Assembly (NCBI GenBank): GCA_964344305.1
Contig: CAYFMT010000007.1
Coordinates: 1-64,000, forward strand
DNA length: 64,000 bases
Direction: 5' to 3'
Origin: JABMOV01 sp964344305
GTDB taxonomy: Bacteria > Fidelibacterota > Marinisomatia > Marinisomatales > JABMOV01
In this document: in pieces, positions 8,155 through 15,682 of the stretch
Layout of the letters: each line of letters begins with the position of its first letter
How positions within the stretch are numbered: the first letter of the stretch is position 1
The notes under the pieces: generated by a model
Told to the model about the DNA's origin: nothing
Seen by the model: only the letters and a program-made list of their open reading frames with translations
The model's database searches: none
Program-made: the position numbers and the translations under genes

Positions 8155-8862
8155 ATGAAAAAAACAATGACGCTTATGCTTTTACCTGTACTAACCTCGC
8201 TGATTTTTGCCGGAGGAATTCGTGAAGAATCTCGTGAAGTATCCGGGTTTTCTGAAGTTCAGTTAAATGGTTCTGGCAATGTTATGGTAATCCAGGGAAA
8301 TAGCGAAAAAGTGGTTGTGGAAGCTGATTCAGAAATTATTGAAAAGGTTACGACTGAGGTTAAAGGTAAAACACTGCATCTAGGGATGAAATCCCATTTT
8401 GGTTGGAATTCCAAACCATTTCAACCAGTTAAGTATACAGTCTATATAAAGAATGTTGAACGATTAGCTATATATGGATCCGGGGATATGACAAGCAGTG
8501 AAATTGAAGGCAAATTCATTGATCTAAGTATCAGTGGATCCGGAGATATTAATGTCGAGAATCTTGAAGCGAATGAACTATCCGTATCCATTTCCGGTTC
8601 GGGAGAATGCACTACCTCTGGAGCGGTGAATTCTCAGGATGTGCAGATTTCAGGATCAGGAGATTACTATTCAAAACAACTGGATTCAAATTACAGCAAT
8701 GTCCGAGTAAGTGGTTCAGGTGACGTGGTTGTCAATGTGAAGAAGGAACTGGATGCCATAGTTTCCGGAAGTGGCGATGTCATTTATTACGGTTCCCCAT
8801 CCGTTTCAGAAAGAACTTCAGGGTCCGGTGATGTAAGAGGGAAAGGAACCGCTTCACATTAA
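8155..8862 (+). CDS. Head-GIN (DUF2807) beta-repeat protein, secreted
   Basis: 235 residues with a signal peptide (hydrophobic core about 5-18, cut near FAGG). The mature chain is built of short beta repeats with a Gly-Ser-Gly turn: LNGSGN, IYGSGD, ISGSGD, ISGSGE, ISGSGD, VSGSGD, VSGSGD and TSGSGD, spaced about 14-25 residues apart. This is the pattern of the head-GIN or DUF2807 family, common in Bacteroidota and relatives and predicted to form a beta-solenoid on the cell surface or in the periplasm. Function is not established. GGAGAAAAATCT precedes the ATG. It ends by a 4-base overlap with the convergent helicase gene. Confidence 0.85.
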   Translation: MKKTMTLMLLPVLTSLIFAGGIREESREVSGFSEVQLNGSGNVMVIQGNSEKVVVEADSEIIEKVTTEVKGKTLHLGMKSHFGWNSKPFQPVKYTVYIKNVERLAIYGSGDMTSSEIEGKFIDLSISGSGDINVENLEANELSVSISGSGECTTSGAVNSQDVQISGSGDYYSKQLDSNYSNVRVSGSGDVVVNVKKELDAIVSGSGDVIYYGSPSVSERTSGSGDVRGKGTASH

Positions 8863-11800
8863 TCGTTTTCCCAGGCTGGACAAAGAAAATCTCTGTAGTC
8901 ACAATGATTACAGGTAAAATCTGATGGTTTTTGAGGGAATTCACGCTTGCGAATTCCCTCTGCTGTTTTTCTGATCTTATCAAGTTTATCTTCTATATCT
9001 TCCTGTGTAAATGTGTATGGTTTGTACAGGTCATCCAAATGCTTCAGATACAATAATTGTGCGGTCCCAGGTTTACCCTCAATACCCCGTACCGAATTCT
9101 TATTCAAAGCCTCTACATACAACGCAAGCTGAATACTGGATTTGGTATCATCTCTGGAGGGCTTTTTCCCCGTTTTATAATCGATAATATGAAGCACTCC
9201 GTCCTTGGAATCAATTCGGTCAATTTTTCCTTTTAACCTGATCCTGTCATCTTCAAGGTCAAAGGAAAAGTCTACTTCACCTACTTCATAATGAGTTTGT
9301 GACTGTTTATGAAACGACCAATAATTGTTCAGGATGTCTTCCGCCTGCTTTCTGAATTCTTCTTCTCGAATCCCATATTCAAACGCATCAGAAGACCAAT
9401 AATAATCCAGCAGATCAAACAATTGCTTTTTAGTTTGGTCTTCATTTTCATGAAAGTTATTCAACACGGAATGCAGAATAACTCCGAATGTCATTTGAGC
9501 AGTACTTTTTCTTTGAGGAATTCTATCTATTCGGTTTAATCTATACTTGTATGGGCATTGGATATACTCGTCCACTGCAGAAGCAGATAACTCCAGCATA
9601 TCCGGTTCCGGTATATCCAATTCATCAACCTGTTTGACCAAATAAGCATAAGGATTTGATGGATCAGCCGTTCCCGTCTCACTGAATACTTGCAACAGGG
9701 ATGTCAACTGGTGAATATGTTCCCAGTTCTCCATATGGAGTTCTCTATGAAGTTCTTGAATGATTCTATCTTTTGGGTTTTGTTTGTCTTCACTCATGGG
9801 TTTATTCTCATGATTCTGGAGTTGAATCTGTTTAACGTTTTTATTTAAATATTCCTTTAACTCATTTAGAAAAATAGACTGGCGTTTTTCAGTTGAGCAT
9901 AGATACAATGAGCTTTCTGCACGGGTGAGGGCCACATAAAAAATTCTTCTTTCTTCATGCACATGCTCAGTTTTTGGGTGAAAACCTTCCATTGGAGTCC
10001 ATTTGAACCAGGGTTCAGGGATGGTATCAACGATTTGTGAATAATGATAATTCAGGGGAAATCTTCCGGATTGAAGAAATGGAAGGAAAACAACTGGGAA
10101 CTCAAGACCCTTGCTTTTATGAACAGTCATGACCTGCACACCGGTCCCACTATGCTCCATATCAGGAATGAATGCAGGTGTTTTTGGGTTTTCAATTAAA
10201 AGATCATAATATAATAGCCAATCACTGTATTGAGCTTTTGGGTGCTGAGATGTAAACAATACAGATTGTGAAATGATGTATCCAATATTCCTTAACAACA
10301 ACCTGTCACGATATCGATATTGTGTTTTTGAATCGTCTAGAAGGTGGATGGTGTTAAGGATGTTCCAGACCATTTCATCCGGGTGTGAACCCTGGTGAAT
10401 CTTTTTCGCTAATTCCTGTATGCATCTAAATACCCATTCCACTGGCTCTGGCAGGTGTTGATTCAATTCCCGATTGATAATTGAATCTATTTCCATATGG
10501 TAATCCAGTACATCCTCCATACCGTAATACAGATTCAGTAGAAACATAAGGGCAGTGTTGTATCGGTTATTATCTACAAGGACATATTGCCATGCAGTGA
10601 ATACCCGAATCTCGTGAATACCCATGAATCTATCCCGAAAGACCTGAACGGGAATATGGTTAGATTCCAGGAAGTGTGCGGCTCGTTGGACATGGTTTGC
10701 CGTACGACATAATACCGCAATATCGCTTATGTTTATCCCATTCTCAGTGTGCAGTCGAATTGTATCCAACATCCTGGATAAATACGCTTCCTCTGGACCA
10801 ATAAACCAGGTTGGTTTTTCATGAGAAGAGTCATCAAATGGCCTCAAACTCTTTTGGGTACGGTTTGGGTCAATCGCAATGCTTGCATTTGCCAGGGAGA
10901 GTATTGGACTGGTTGAACGAAAATTCGTTTCCAGTGAGATTTCCTTGAATTCAGGATGATCCTGATATTTTTCCCTGAACTCATGAATATTGTAGTAGTT
11001 GGCACCACGAAAACTGTAAATGCATTGATCTTCATCGCCCACCACGGTAATGCTTGGTTTTTTTTCACCAATTTTATTGACGATTCTATTGAGGGCAAAA
11101 TTGTTATCCTGAAACTCATCAACAATTATGTGTCTGTATTTTTTCCTTATTTCTCCAAGGATACGCTGGTTCTGTACAGTTTGCCAGCATTTCTGGATCA
11201 TATCTCCGTAGTCGATAACGGATAATTCACTTTTCCACTCCTGGTAAACAGAATATAGATCCACAAGATCATGGAGCTGTCGAATGGTTTCCTCAGGATC
11301 CAGTTTTGGAGTGATACCTGGTAAAATTCGAGATACATCATCAGAATGTAAAGTCAATTCCTCTATGTAGGTATTCAGTTCTTCAGGCGTGATTAATTCA
11401 TCCCTGACACGATTTACAAAAGGAATGAACCCTTTAAGGATCATATCCCTGGGATTTATTTTAAACTGGCTGGACCGTAGAAACGTCAATTCCTCTATCC
11501 GATTTAAAAGGATATAGGCAATATCGTGGGAATCAATAAGTGAGAAAGTACTTGATGACTCTGGGCCATAATCATTGACGAGGGTATTGCAAAACGAATG
11601 AAATGTTGAGATGGATATCTTGTTGCCATTTGGGACATTAAGCTGCCCAATACGATCCACCAGTTCAGCGGTGGCTTTTTCTGTAAAGGTGAGTACAAGA
11701 ATATGCTCTGGGTCCATTTGCCCTGTCATAACCTGATGACGGATTCGATGAAGGAGAGTGGCTGTTTTACCTGTGCCGGCACCAGCTATAATGAGCAGTG

Positions 11801-11891
11801 GTGCCGATGGATGCAAAATGGCCGTCAGCTGTTCAGGAACGGGATTGAATCCATTGTATTCATAACTCATATAAAAATTTAGGAACCACAT
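8859..11891 (-). CDS. UvrD-type helicase fused to Cas4/AddB-like Fe-S nuclease
   Basis: 1010 residues. The N-terminal 700 or so form a superfamily 1A helicase: Q-motif PVPEQL, Walker A GAGTGKT at 37-43, IVDEFQDNN (motif II), VVGDEDQCIYSFRGA (motif III), VMTVHKSKGLEFPVVFLP (motif V) and RIFYVALTRA (motif VI). The C-terminal 200 are a RecB-type PD-(D/E)XK nuclease, GKIDRID then IIDYKTGK, framed by cysteines in EYIQCPYKYRL and TCNHCDYRDFLC, the iron-sulfur staple of AddB, AdnA and Cas4 proteins. This suggests a DNA-end resection enzyme. No second subunit is adjacent. I chose the ATG at 11891 for its GGGGA site; a TTG at 11909 and an ATG at 11870 are possible. Confidence 0.88.
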   Translation of the reverse strand: MWFLNFYMSYEYNGFNPVPEQLTAILHPSAPLLIIAGAGTGKTATLLHRIRHQVMTGQMDPEHILVLTFTEKATAELVDRIGQLNVPNGNKISISTFHSFCNTLVNDYGPESSSTFSLIDSHDIAYILLNRIEELTFLRSSQFKINPRDMILKGFIPFVNRVRDELITPEELNTYIEELTLHSDDVSRILPGITPKLDPEETIRQLHDLVDLYSVYQEWKSELSVIDYGDMIQKCWQTVQNQRILGEIRKKYRHIIVDEFQDNNFALNRIVNKIGEKKPSITVVGDEDQCIYSFRGANYYNIHEFREKYQDHPEFKEISLETNFRSTSPILSLANASIAIDPNRTQKSLRPFDDSSHEKPTWFIGPEEAYLSRMLDTIRLHTENGINISDIAVLCRTANHVQRAAHFLESNHIPVQVFRDRFMGIHEIRVFTAWQYVLVDNNRYNTALMFLLNLYYGMEDVLDYHMEIDSIINRELNQHLPEPVEWVFRCIQELAKKIHQGSHPDEMVWNILNTIHLLDDSKTQYRYRDRLLLRNIGYIISQSVLFTSQHPKAQYSDWLLYYDLLIENPKTPAFIPDMEHSGTGVQVMTVHKSKGLEFPVVFLPFLQSGRFPLNYHYSQIVDTIPEPWFKWTPMEGFHPKTEHVHEERRIFYVALTRAESSLYLCSTEKRQSIFLNELKEYLNKNVKQIQLQNHENKPMSEDKQNPKDRIIQELHRELHMENWEHIHQLTSLLQVFSETGTADPSNPYAYLVKQVDELDIPEPDMLELSASAVDEYIQCPYKYRLNRIDRIPQRKSTAQMTFGVILHSVLNNFHENEDQTKKQLFDLLDYYWSSDAFEYGIREEEFRKQAEDILNNYWSFHKQSQTHYEVGEVDFSFDLEDDRIRLKGKIDRIDSKDGVLHIIDYKTGKKPSRDDTKSSIQLALYVEALNKNSVRGIEGKPGTAQLLYLKHLDDLYKPYTFTQEDIEDKLDKIRKTAEGIRKREFPQKPSDFTCNHCDYRDFLCPAWEND

Positions 11892-11931
11892 GTTGGATTC
11901 CCCAATCAAATGCCGGAGAAAAATTCTGTGT

Positions 11932-11958
11932 GGAATTTTTAACCTTTGTTAATATTCC
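11932..11958. promoter_or_regulatory. Inverted repeat abutting the ECF sigma start codon
   Basis: GGAAT and TTAAC in the left arm pair with GTTAA and ATTCC in the right arm with small internal bulges, and the right arm ends directly at the ATG of the sigma gene at 11959. It lies in the divergent gap between the helicase gene and the ECF operon. It could be an operator or an RNA hairpin that hides the start codon. No Shine-Dalgarno sequence is visible for the sigma gene. Confidence 0.35.
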
Positions 11959-12510
11959 ATGTCTAACACGGCACATTCGATGAAAACCGATGCAGAAATT
12001 ATTAAGGAATACCAGAATGGCCGACTCGCAGCATTTGATGAGTTGGCAAAAAGATATTTACCGGACATGTACAATTTCTTTTATGCATCGGTTCAACATA
12101 CAGAAGATGCAGAAGACCTTACGCAGACAGCCTTATTCAATCTTTACAAGGGAATATCAAAATTTCAGTTTCGGTCAGAGTTTAAAACGTATTTATATCG
12201 CATTAATACCAATGTTGTTCGAAACTATTACAGAAAGAAAAAAATACGATCCATATTTACTTTTGAAGAACCAAAAGAATATGAGGGAATTGTGGAAGAA
12301 GACCAGGATCCAATTATTGAAAAGGAAGAACTCTGGAAGCACATTGGTTCCCTGCCCTATAAACAGAAAATGGTACTTATCATGAGATTATCTCAGCAGT
12401 TACCTTTTAGAAGTATAGGCGATATCCTTGACATTAGTGAGGGCAGTGCAAAAGTAAATTATCATTATGGGTTAAAAACGTTAAAAAATGCATTAAAAGG
12501 TGCAGCATGA
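11959..12510 (+). CDS. ECF-family RNA polymerase sigma factor
   Basis: 183 residues with sigma region 2 (about 22-95: EDAEDLTQTALFNLYKGI and the RINTNVVRNYYRKKK end) and sigma region 4 (about 125-180: LPYKQKMVLIMR, then IGDILDISEGSAKVNYHYG as the helix-turn-helix). No region 1 or 3, so it is an ECF sigma factor. It heads a tightly overlapping operon with a one-helix membrane protein, a periplasmic Spy/CnrX-like protein and a lipoprotein, the usual arrangement for an envelope stress or metal response sigma factor with anti-sigma and sensor. The ATG at 11959 lacks a ribosome site; ATG at 11980 is an alternative. Confidence 0.92.
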   Translation: MSNTAHSMKTDAEIIKEYQNGRLAAFDELAKRYLPDMYNFFYASVQHTEDAEDLTQTALFNLYKGISKFQFRSEFKTYLYRINTNVVRNYYRKKKIRSIFTFEEPKEYEGIVEEDQDPIIEKEELWKHIGSLPYKQKMVLIMRLSQQLPFRSIGDILDISEGSAKVNYHYGLKTLKNALKGAA

Positions 12511-12881
12511 ATCTGGAAAAAAACATTTCAACACTGTTTCAGGAACAATCAGGGCCAGACCCGGATGGGATGCTGGAAACGTTTCATGAAACTCAAATGA
12601 ATCGAATTAAAAACAAACAGCGTTTTATGAACGGTCTTGTGGCAATGCTTATTATCGTTGGAGTTGGAATTACATCTTTTTACCAGATAAATACAGGGAC
12701 AATTACCGCTGAGTATTATGCAAATTCATCGGTGGAAACTGAAGACTACCTGACTGATGATGTAATAGATGAATTCGCCATCTATTTCATGGATGAATCC
12801 AGTGATGTATGGGAAACAATAGAATTTTTAAACAATATCGGTGCACTGCCGATAAATGATATGATTAACGGAGGAAGCTAA
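12507..12881 (+). CDS. Small single-span membrane protein, candidate anti-sigma factor
   Basis: 124 residues with about 38 residues on the cytoplasmic side, one membrane helix (about 39-58, MNGLVAMLIIVGVGITSF), and an acidic outer tail of about 65 residues. I see no zinc HxxxCxxC anti-sigma motif. The case for an anti-sigma role is context: its ATG overlaps the stop of the ECF sigma gene and the topology (short cytoplasmic segment, one helix) matches CnrY-type anti-sigma factors. No sequence family is recognised, so this role is inferred. Confidence 0.6.
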   Translation: MNLEKNISTLFQEQSGPDPDGMLETFHETQMNRIKNKQRFMNGLVAMLIIVGVGITSFYQINTGTITAEYYANSSVETEDYLTDDVIDEFAIYFMDESSDVWETIEFLNNIGALPINDMINGGS

Positions 12882-13507
12882 TGAAACGTACACTCGTAAT
12901 AATGGTCATACTGATGGGTATGACAATTGCACAACCTCGGGGACCAATGGGTGGAGGAGTTCCAGGGGGCAATGGTGCCTTTCCAGCACAAAAAGGTGCC
13001 GGAATACAAAAAGCAAATTCACCGGGCAACATGAAAGGCATTCGTCAACATAATGGAGGAATGCATTCCGTAGCAGCGCAAAAAGGTATGAGAGGATCTC
13101 GCCACAAGAATAAAGATAAGGTCGAGATGATGATGATGTGGAGAATCACGGAAGAATTGTCATTGAATGAAGAACAGGCAGCGGTTCTCTTTCCAAAAAT
13201 GAACAAACATCGTGAAGAAATGCAACAGATTGAGCGAGATATAAACGTGCTGGGACTAGAAATCCGCACCAAGCTGGAATCTGAAGATGAAATCAGCGAT
13301 AAATTTGTGAAAGAAACCCTGGAAAAAATGCAAGGTCTTGAACATAAAAAAGTGGATGGGAAAATGGATTTTCTTATGAGTCTCGATGGAACATTATCCA
13401 ATGAGCAAATCATTTTATTATCTACGTTTGAGCGTCATTTTCGAGGCGAAATGAAAGAACGTATGCAACGGGAGCGTGGCATGGAATATAGAAGAGGTGG
13501 ATTATGA
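12881..13507 (+). CDS. Periplasmic Spy/CnrX-like sensor or chaperone protein
   Basis: 208 residues with a signal peptide (cut near TIAQ at about 18), a Gly/Pro/Met/Gln-rich low-complexity stretch (about 20-75), then a helical domain of about 110 residues rich in Met, Glu, Lys and Arg. LSLNEEQAAVLFPKMNKHREEMQ and later LSNEQIILLSTFERHFRGEM resemble the paired LTxxQ-type helices of the Spy/CpxP/CnrX group of periplasmic chaperones and metal sensors. The Met and His content would suit metal binding. It is translated with the ECF sigma gene (TAATG junction) and the lipoprotein gene (ATGA junction). A sensing role for the sigma pathway is inferred. Confidence 0.68.
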   Translation: MKRTLVIMVILMGMTIAQPRGPMGGGVPGGNGAFPAQKGAGIQKANSPGNMKGIRQHNGGMHSVAAQKGMRGSRHKNKDKVEMMMMWRITEELSLNEEQAAVLFPKMNKHREEMQQIERDINVLGLEIRTKLESEDEISDKFVKETLEKMQGLEHKKVDGKMDFLMSLDGTLSNEQIILLSTFERHFRGEMKERMQRERGMEYRRGGL

Positions 13508-14457
13508 GAAGCACAAACATCTTCACTATAGCAGCATTAGTGCTATTTGCAGGGTGCACACAAAACCTCGACACGACCACCGATATCCAGGACGAACTGA
13601 GTGAATTGCTGAATTCAGATGAATTGCTCATGTTCGTCGGGCTGGAAGATGATGATGCACTGGACTTGGAGTATATTTCAGGAATAGAAGGTGATGAAGG
13701 TCGTGTATTTACCGATACTTTGTGGCCTGATAGTGATGAATACCGCATTCGATTCGGACGTTCAAGAGATAGCCTTGTACACATTGTGGATTGGGAAATT
13801 GACGAAGAAAATGGCGTGGCTATCGCATCCATCACCAGAACCTTGTTTGGTACATTTCGCATTGTAGCTCTGGACTCATCACACACAGTTGTAGACTCGT
13901 TTGTAAAACCGATCGAAAGTATATTCACACAACAGGTCAGGTTCATTGAAAATACGGATGAAAATGGACGTCCATGGCGTGTGGATGCATTTACGGTAGG
14001 AAATGGTGTAGAAGGAGAAAAAGTATCCATCAATCTCATTGAGGTGTCTGATCCAGAGACAGATGAATCTTTCGCAGTGTTTGATAATACCAATGAATTT
14101 ATCAGCAGGGATTCAATACCTGAGTTTACGTTTCGATCACCATATTTACTGGAAGTGTCGGTATCTAATACTGGACCCGAATTCCCATATCGCAGTGGAG
14201 AAATGGTCATGCTACATTATGGTAGAGGACGAAATGAAAAGGGTCGACTTCGATTAGGTGATATGGGTATTGGAGCAGACGCGGTGGAAAATGACAATAC
14301 ATTTTCCCGTATCTGGCGTGCACATGGACCTGGAATCGGTCACCAGAGACGGGTATTCATGGCCTGGTTCGATGTAATTGATTACAGTTCCCTGTTTGTG
14401 GAGGGTGAACCCATACATTCGGAATTGTGGCGAATACCATACCGAATTGTACGGTAA
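13504..14457 (+). CDS. Lipoprotein of the ECF operon, function unknown
   Basis: 317 residues. The lipoprotein signal is clear: Arg2, a hydrophobic core, and lipobox LFAGC with Cys19 as the probable anchor. The mature part is acidic with much predicted beta structure and many Asp/Glu residues; I recognise no family. It is the last gene of the ECF sigma operon (4-base overlap with the Spy-like gene) and is followed by a strong terminator, so its expression should follow the sigma factor. It may be the effector or an outer-membrane partner of the sensor. Confidence 0.7.
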   Translation: MRSTNIFTIAALVLFAGCTQNLDTTTDIQDELSELLNSDELLMFVGLEDDDALDLEYISGIEGDEGRVFTDTLWPDSDEYRIRFGRSRDSLVHIVDWEIDEENGVAIASITRTLFGTFRIVALDSSHTVVDSFVKPIESIFTQQVRFIENTDENGRPWRVDAFTVGNGVEGEKVSINLIEVSDPETDESFAVFDNTNEFISRDSIPEFTFRSPYLLEVSVSNTGPEFPYRSGEMVMLHYGRGRNEKGRLRLGDMGIGADAVENDNTFSRIWRAHGPGIGHQRRVFMAWFDVIDYSSLFVEGEPIHSELWRIPYRIVR

Positions 14458-14462
14458 TATCT

Positions 14463-14491
14463 AAAAAGGGCTGAAAGATCAGCCCTTTTTT
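14463..14491 (+). terminator. Rho-independent terminator of the ECF operon
   Basis: A 12-base-pair perfect stem pairs 14463-14474 with 14479-14490 around the tetraloop AAGA and ends in T6. It closes the sigma-factor operon before serC. Confidence 0.95.
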
Positions 14492-14546
14492 ATTTCCTAT
14501 TTCTTCTAATTTAGTGGGAAATTCGCATACAGTTTGGGGACAAAAC

Positions 14547-15641
14547 ATGGAAAACCGTATTTTCAATTTCAGCGCTGGTCCAGCCGTATTGCCTTCGGAG
14601 GTGACTAAGTCGTGCGCAAAGGCAGCCATAAATTTCAACAGTACCGGGTTAAGTCTGATGGAAATGAGCCATAGGTCTAAACCAGTTGCAACCATGGTTG
14701 AAGAAACAACCTATCTTGTAAAAGCATTATTAAATGTTCCCGATAATTATCAGGTTTGCTGGCTCCAGGGTGGGGCATCAACCCAGTTTACCATGATTCC
14801 TATGAATCTTCTAACGATCACGGATACAGTGGATTATGCTGATACGGGTGCCTGGTCCGCAAAGGCCATAAAGGAAGCACAGAGGTTCGCAAACGTAAAT
14901 ATCACATCCTCATCCAGGGACGATGTTTATACCCACATTCCAAAAGTACTGCGTCAGAATTCTGATGCAAAGTATTATCATATAACTAGTAATAACACAA
15001 TATATGGAACACAATATAAAGTATACCCTGAAGTGGAAAACCCCAATGGATATCTTGTGGCGGATATGTCATCAGATATCTTCAGTCGAACAATTGATGT
15101 TAATCAGTTTGGAATCATTTACGCAGGGGCACAGAAGAATATGGGTCCAGCCGGTGTTACACTGGTCATTATCCGAGAAGATCTGCTGGAAAATATGAAT
15201 GATCATACCCCAACCATGCTGGATTACCGTACCCACATTGATAAGGGATCCATGTTCAATACTCCGCCGGTTTTTGCCATCTTTGCTGTGAATCAAACCC
15301 TGCACTGGCTTGAGAATCTTGGAGGCATCACTGCCATTGAAAAAATCAATATTCGTAAATCTAGTGCTTTGTATGCTGAAATTGATCGCAATTCTATGTT
15401 TAAAAGTCCCGTGGCTAATGAAGATAGGTCGGCTATGAATGTACCTTTTGTGTTTTCAGGGGATGGGGATGATGCACACTTCCTGAAGTTTTGTGAGGAA
15501 CGAGGATTGGTGACACTGAAGGGTCATCGCTCTGTAGGTGGGTTCAGAGCGTCAATTTATAATGCCATGCCGGAAGAGGGCGTCGCATCACTCATCAAGA
15601 CAATGCAAGAGTTTGAGCAGGGAGGATTTGTAAGGATATAA
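14547..15641 (+). CDS. serC: Phosphoserine aminotransferase
   Basis: 364 residues, typical SerC length. It converts 3-phosphohydroxypyruvate and glutamate to phosphoserine (serine and, in some bacteria, pyridoxine synthesis). The N-terminal NFSAGPAVLPSEV, WLQGGASTQF for phosphate binding, and AGAQKNMGPAG with the PLP-binding Lys are all family hallmarks. The ATG at 14547 has GGGGA six bases upstream; the in-frame start at 14514 lies closer to the upstream terminator and is less likely. It stands alone between two terminators. No serA or serB is in view. Confidence 0.96.
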   Translation: MENRIFNFSAGPAVLPSEVTKSCAKAAINFNSTGLSLMEMSHRSKPVATMVEETTYLVKALLNVPDNYQVCWLQGGASTQFTMIPMNLLTITDTVDYADTGAWSAKAIKEAQRFANVNITSSSRDDVYTHIPKVLRQNSDAKYYHITSNNTIYGTQYKVYPEVENPNGYLVADMSSDIFSRTIDVNQFGIIYAGAQKNMGPAGVTLVIIREDLLENMNDHTPTMLDYRTHIDKGSMFNTPPVFAIFAVNQTLHWLENLGGITAIEKINIRKSSALYAEIDRNSMFKSPVANEDRSAMNVPFVFSGDGDDAHFLKFCEERGLVTLKGHRSVGGFRASIYNAMPEEGVASLIKTMQEFEQGGFVRI

Positions 15642-15642
15642 A

Positions 15643-15674
15643 ACTTCCCGAGAGTAATTACACTCCCGGGAAGT
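15643..15674. terminator. Bidirectional terminator between serC and pntB
   Basis: A near-perfect stem pairs 15643-15655 with 15662-15674 with one A-C mismatch, around a six-base loop. It lies in the 41-base gap between the convergent serC and pntB genes and could serve both, though neither side has a long T run. Confidence 0.75.
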
Positions 15675-15682
15675 GTTGTGAT

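Noticed and set aside
8460..8850. Repeated GGATCCGGAGAT-like DNA units, considered as a tandem DNA repeat or CRISPR-like array
   Set aside because: Spacing and sequence vary and follow the protein repeats of the head-GIN gene; codon choice differs between copies, so it is protein-level repetition.
13422..14210. A 262-codon open frame on the minus strand opposite the ECF-operon lipoprotein
   Set aside because: Ser-rich translation with no domain or ribosome site; it is the shadow of the acidic lipoprotein gene on the other strand, which has a signal peptide, overlaps and a terminator.
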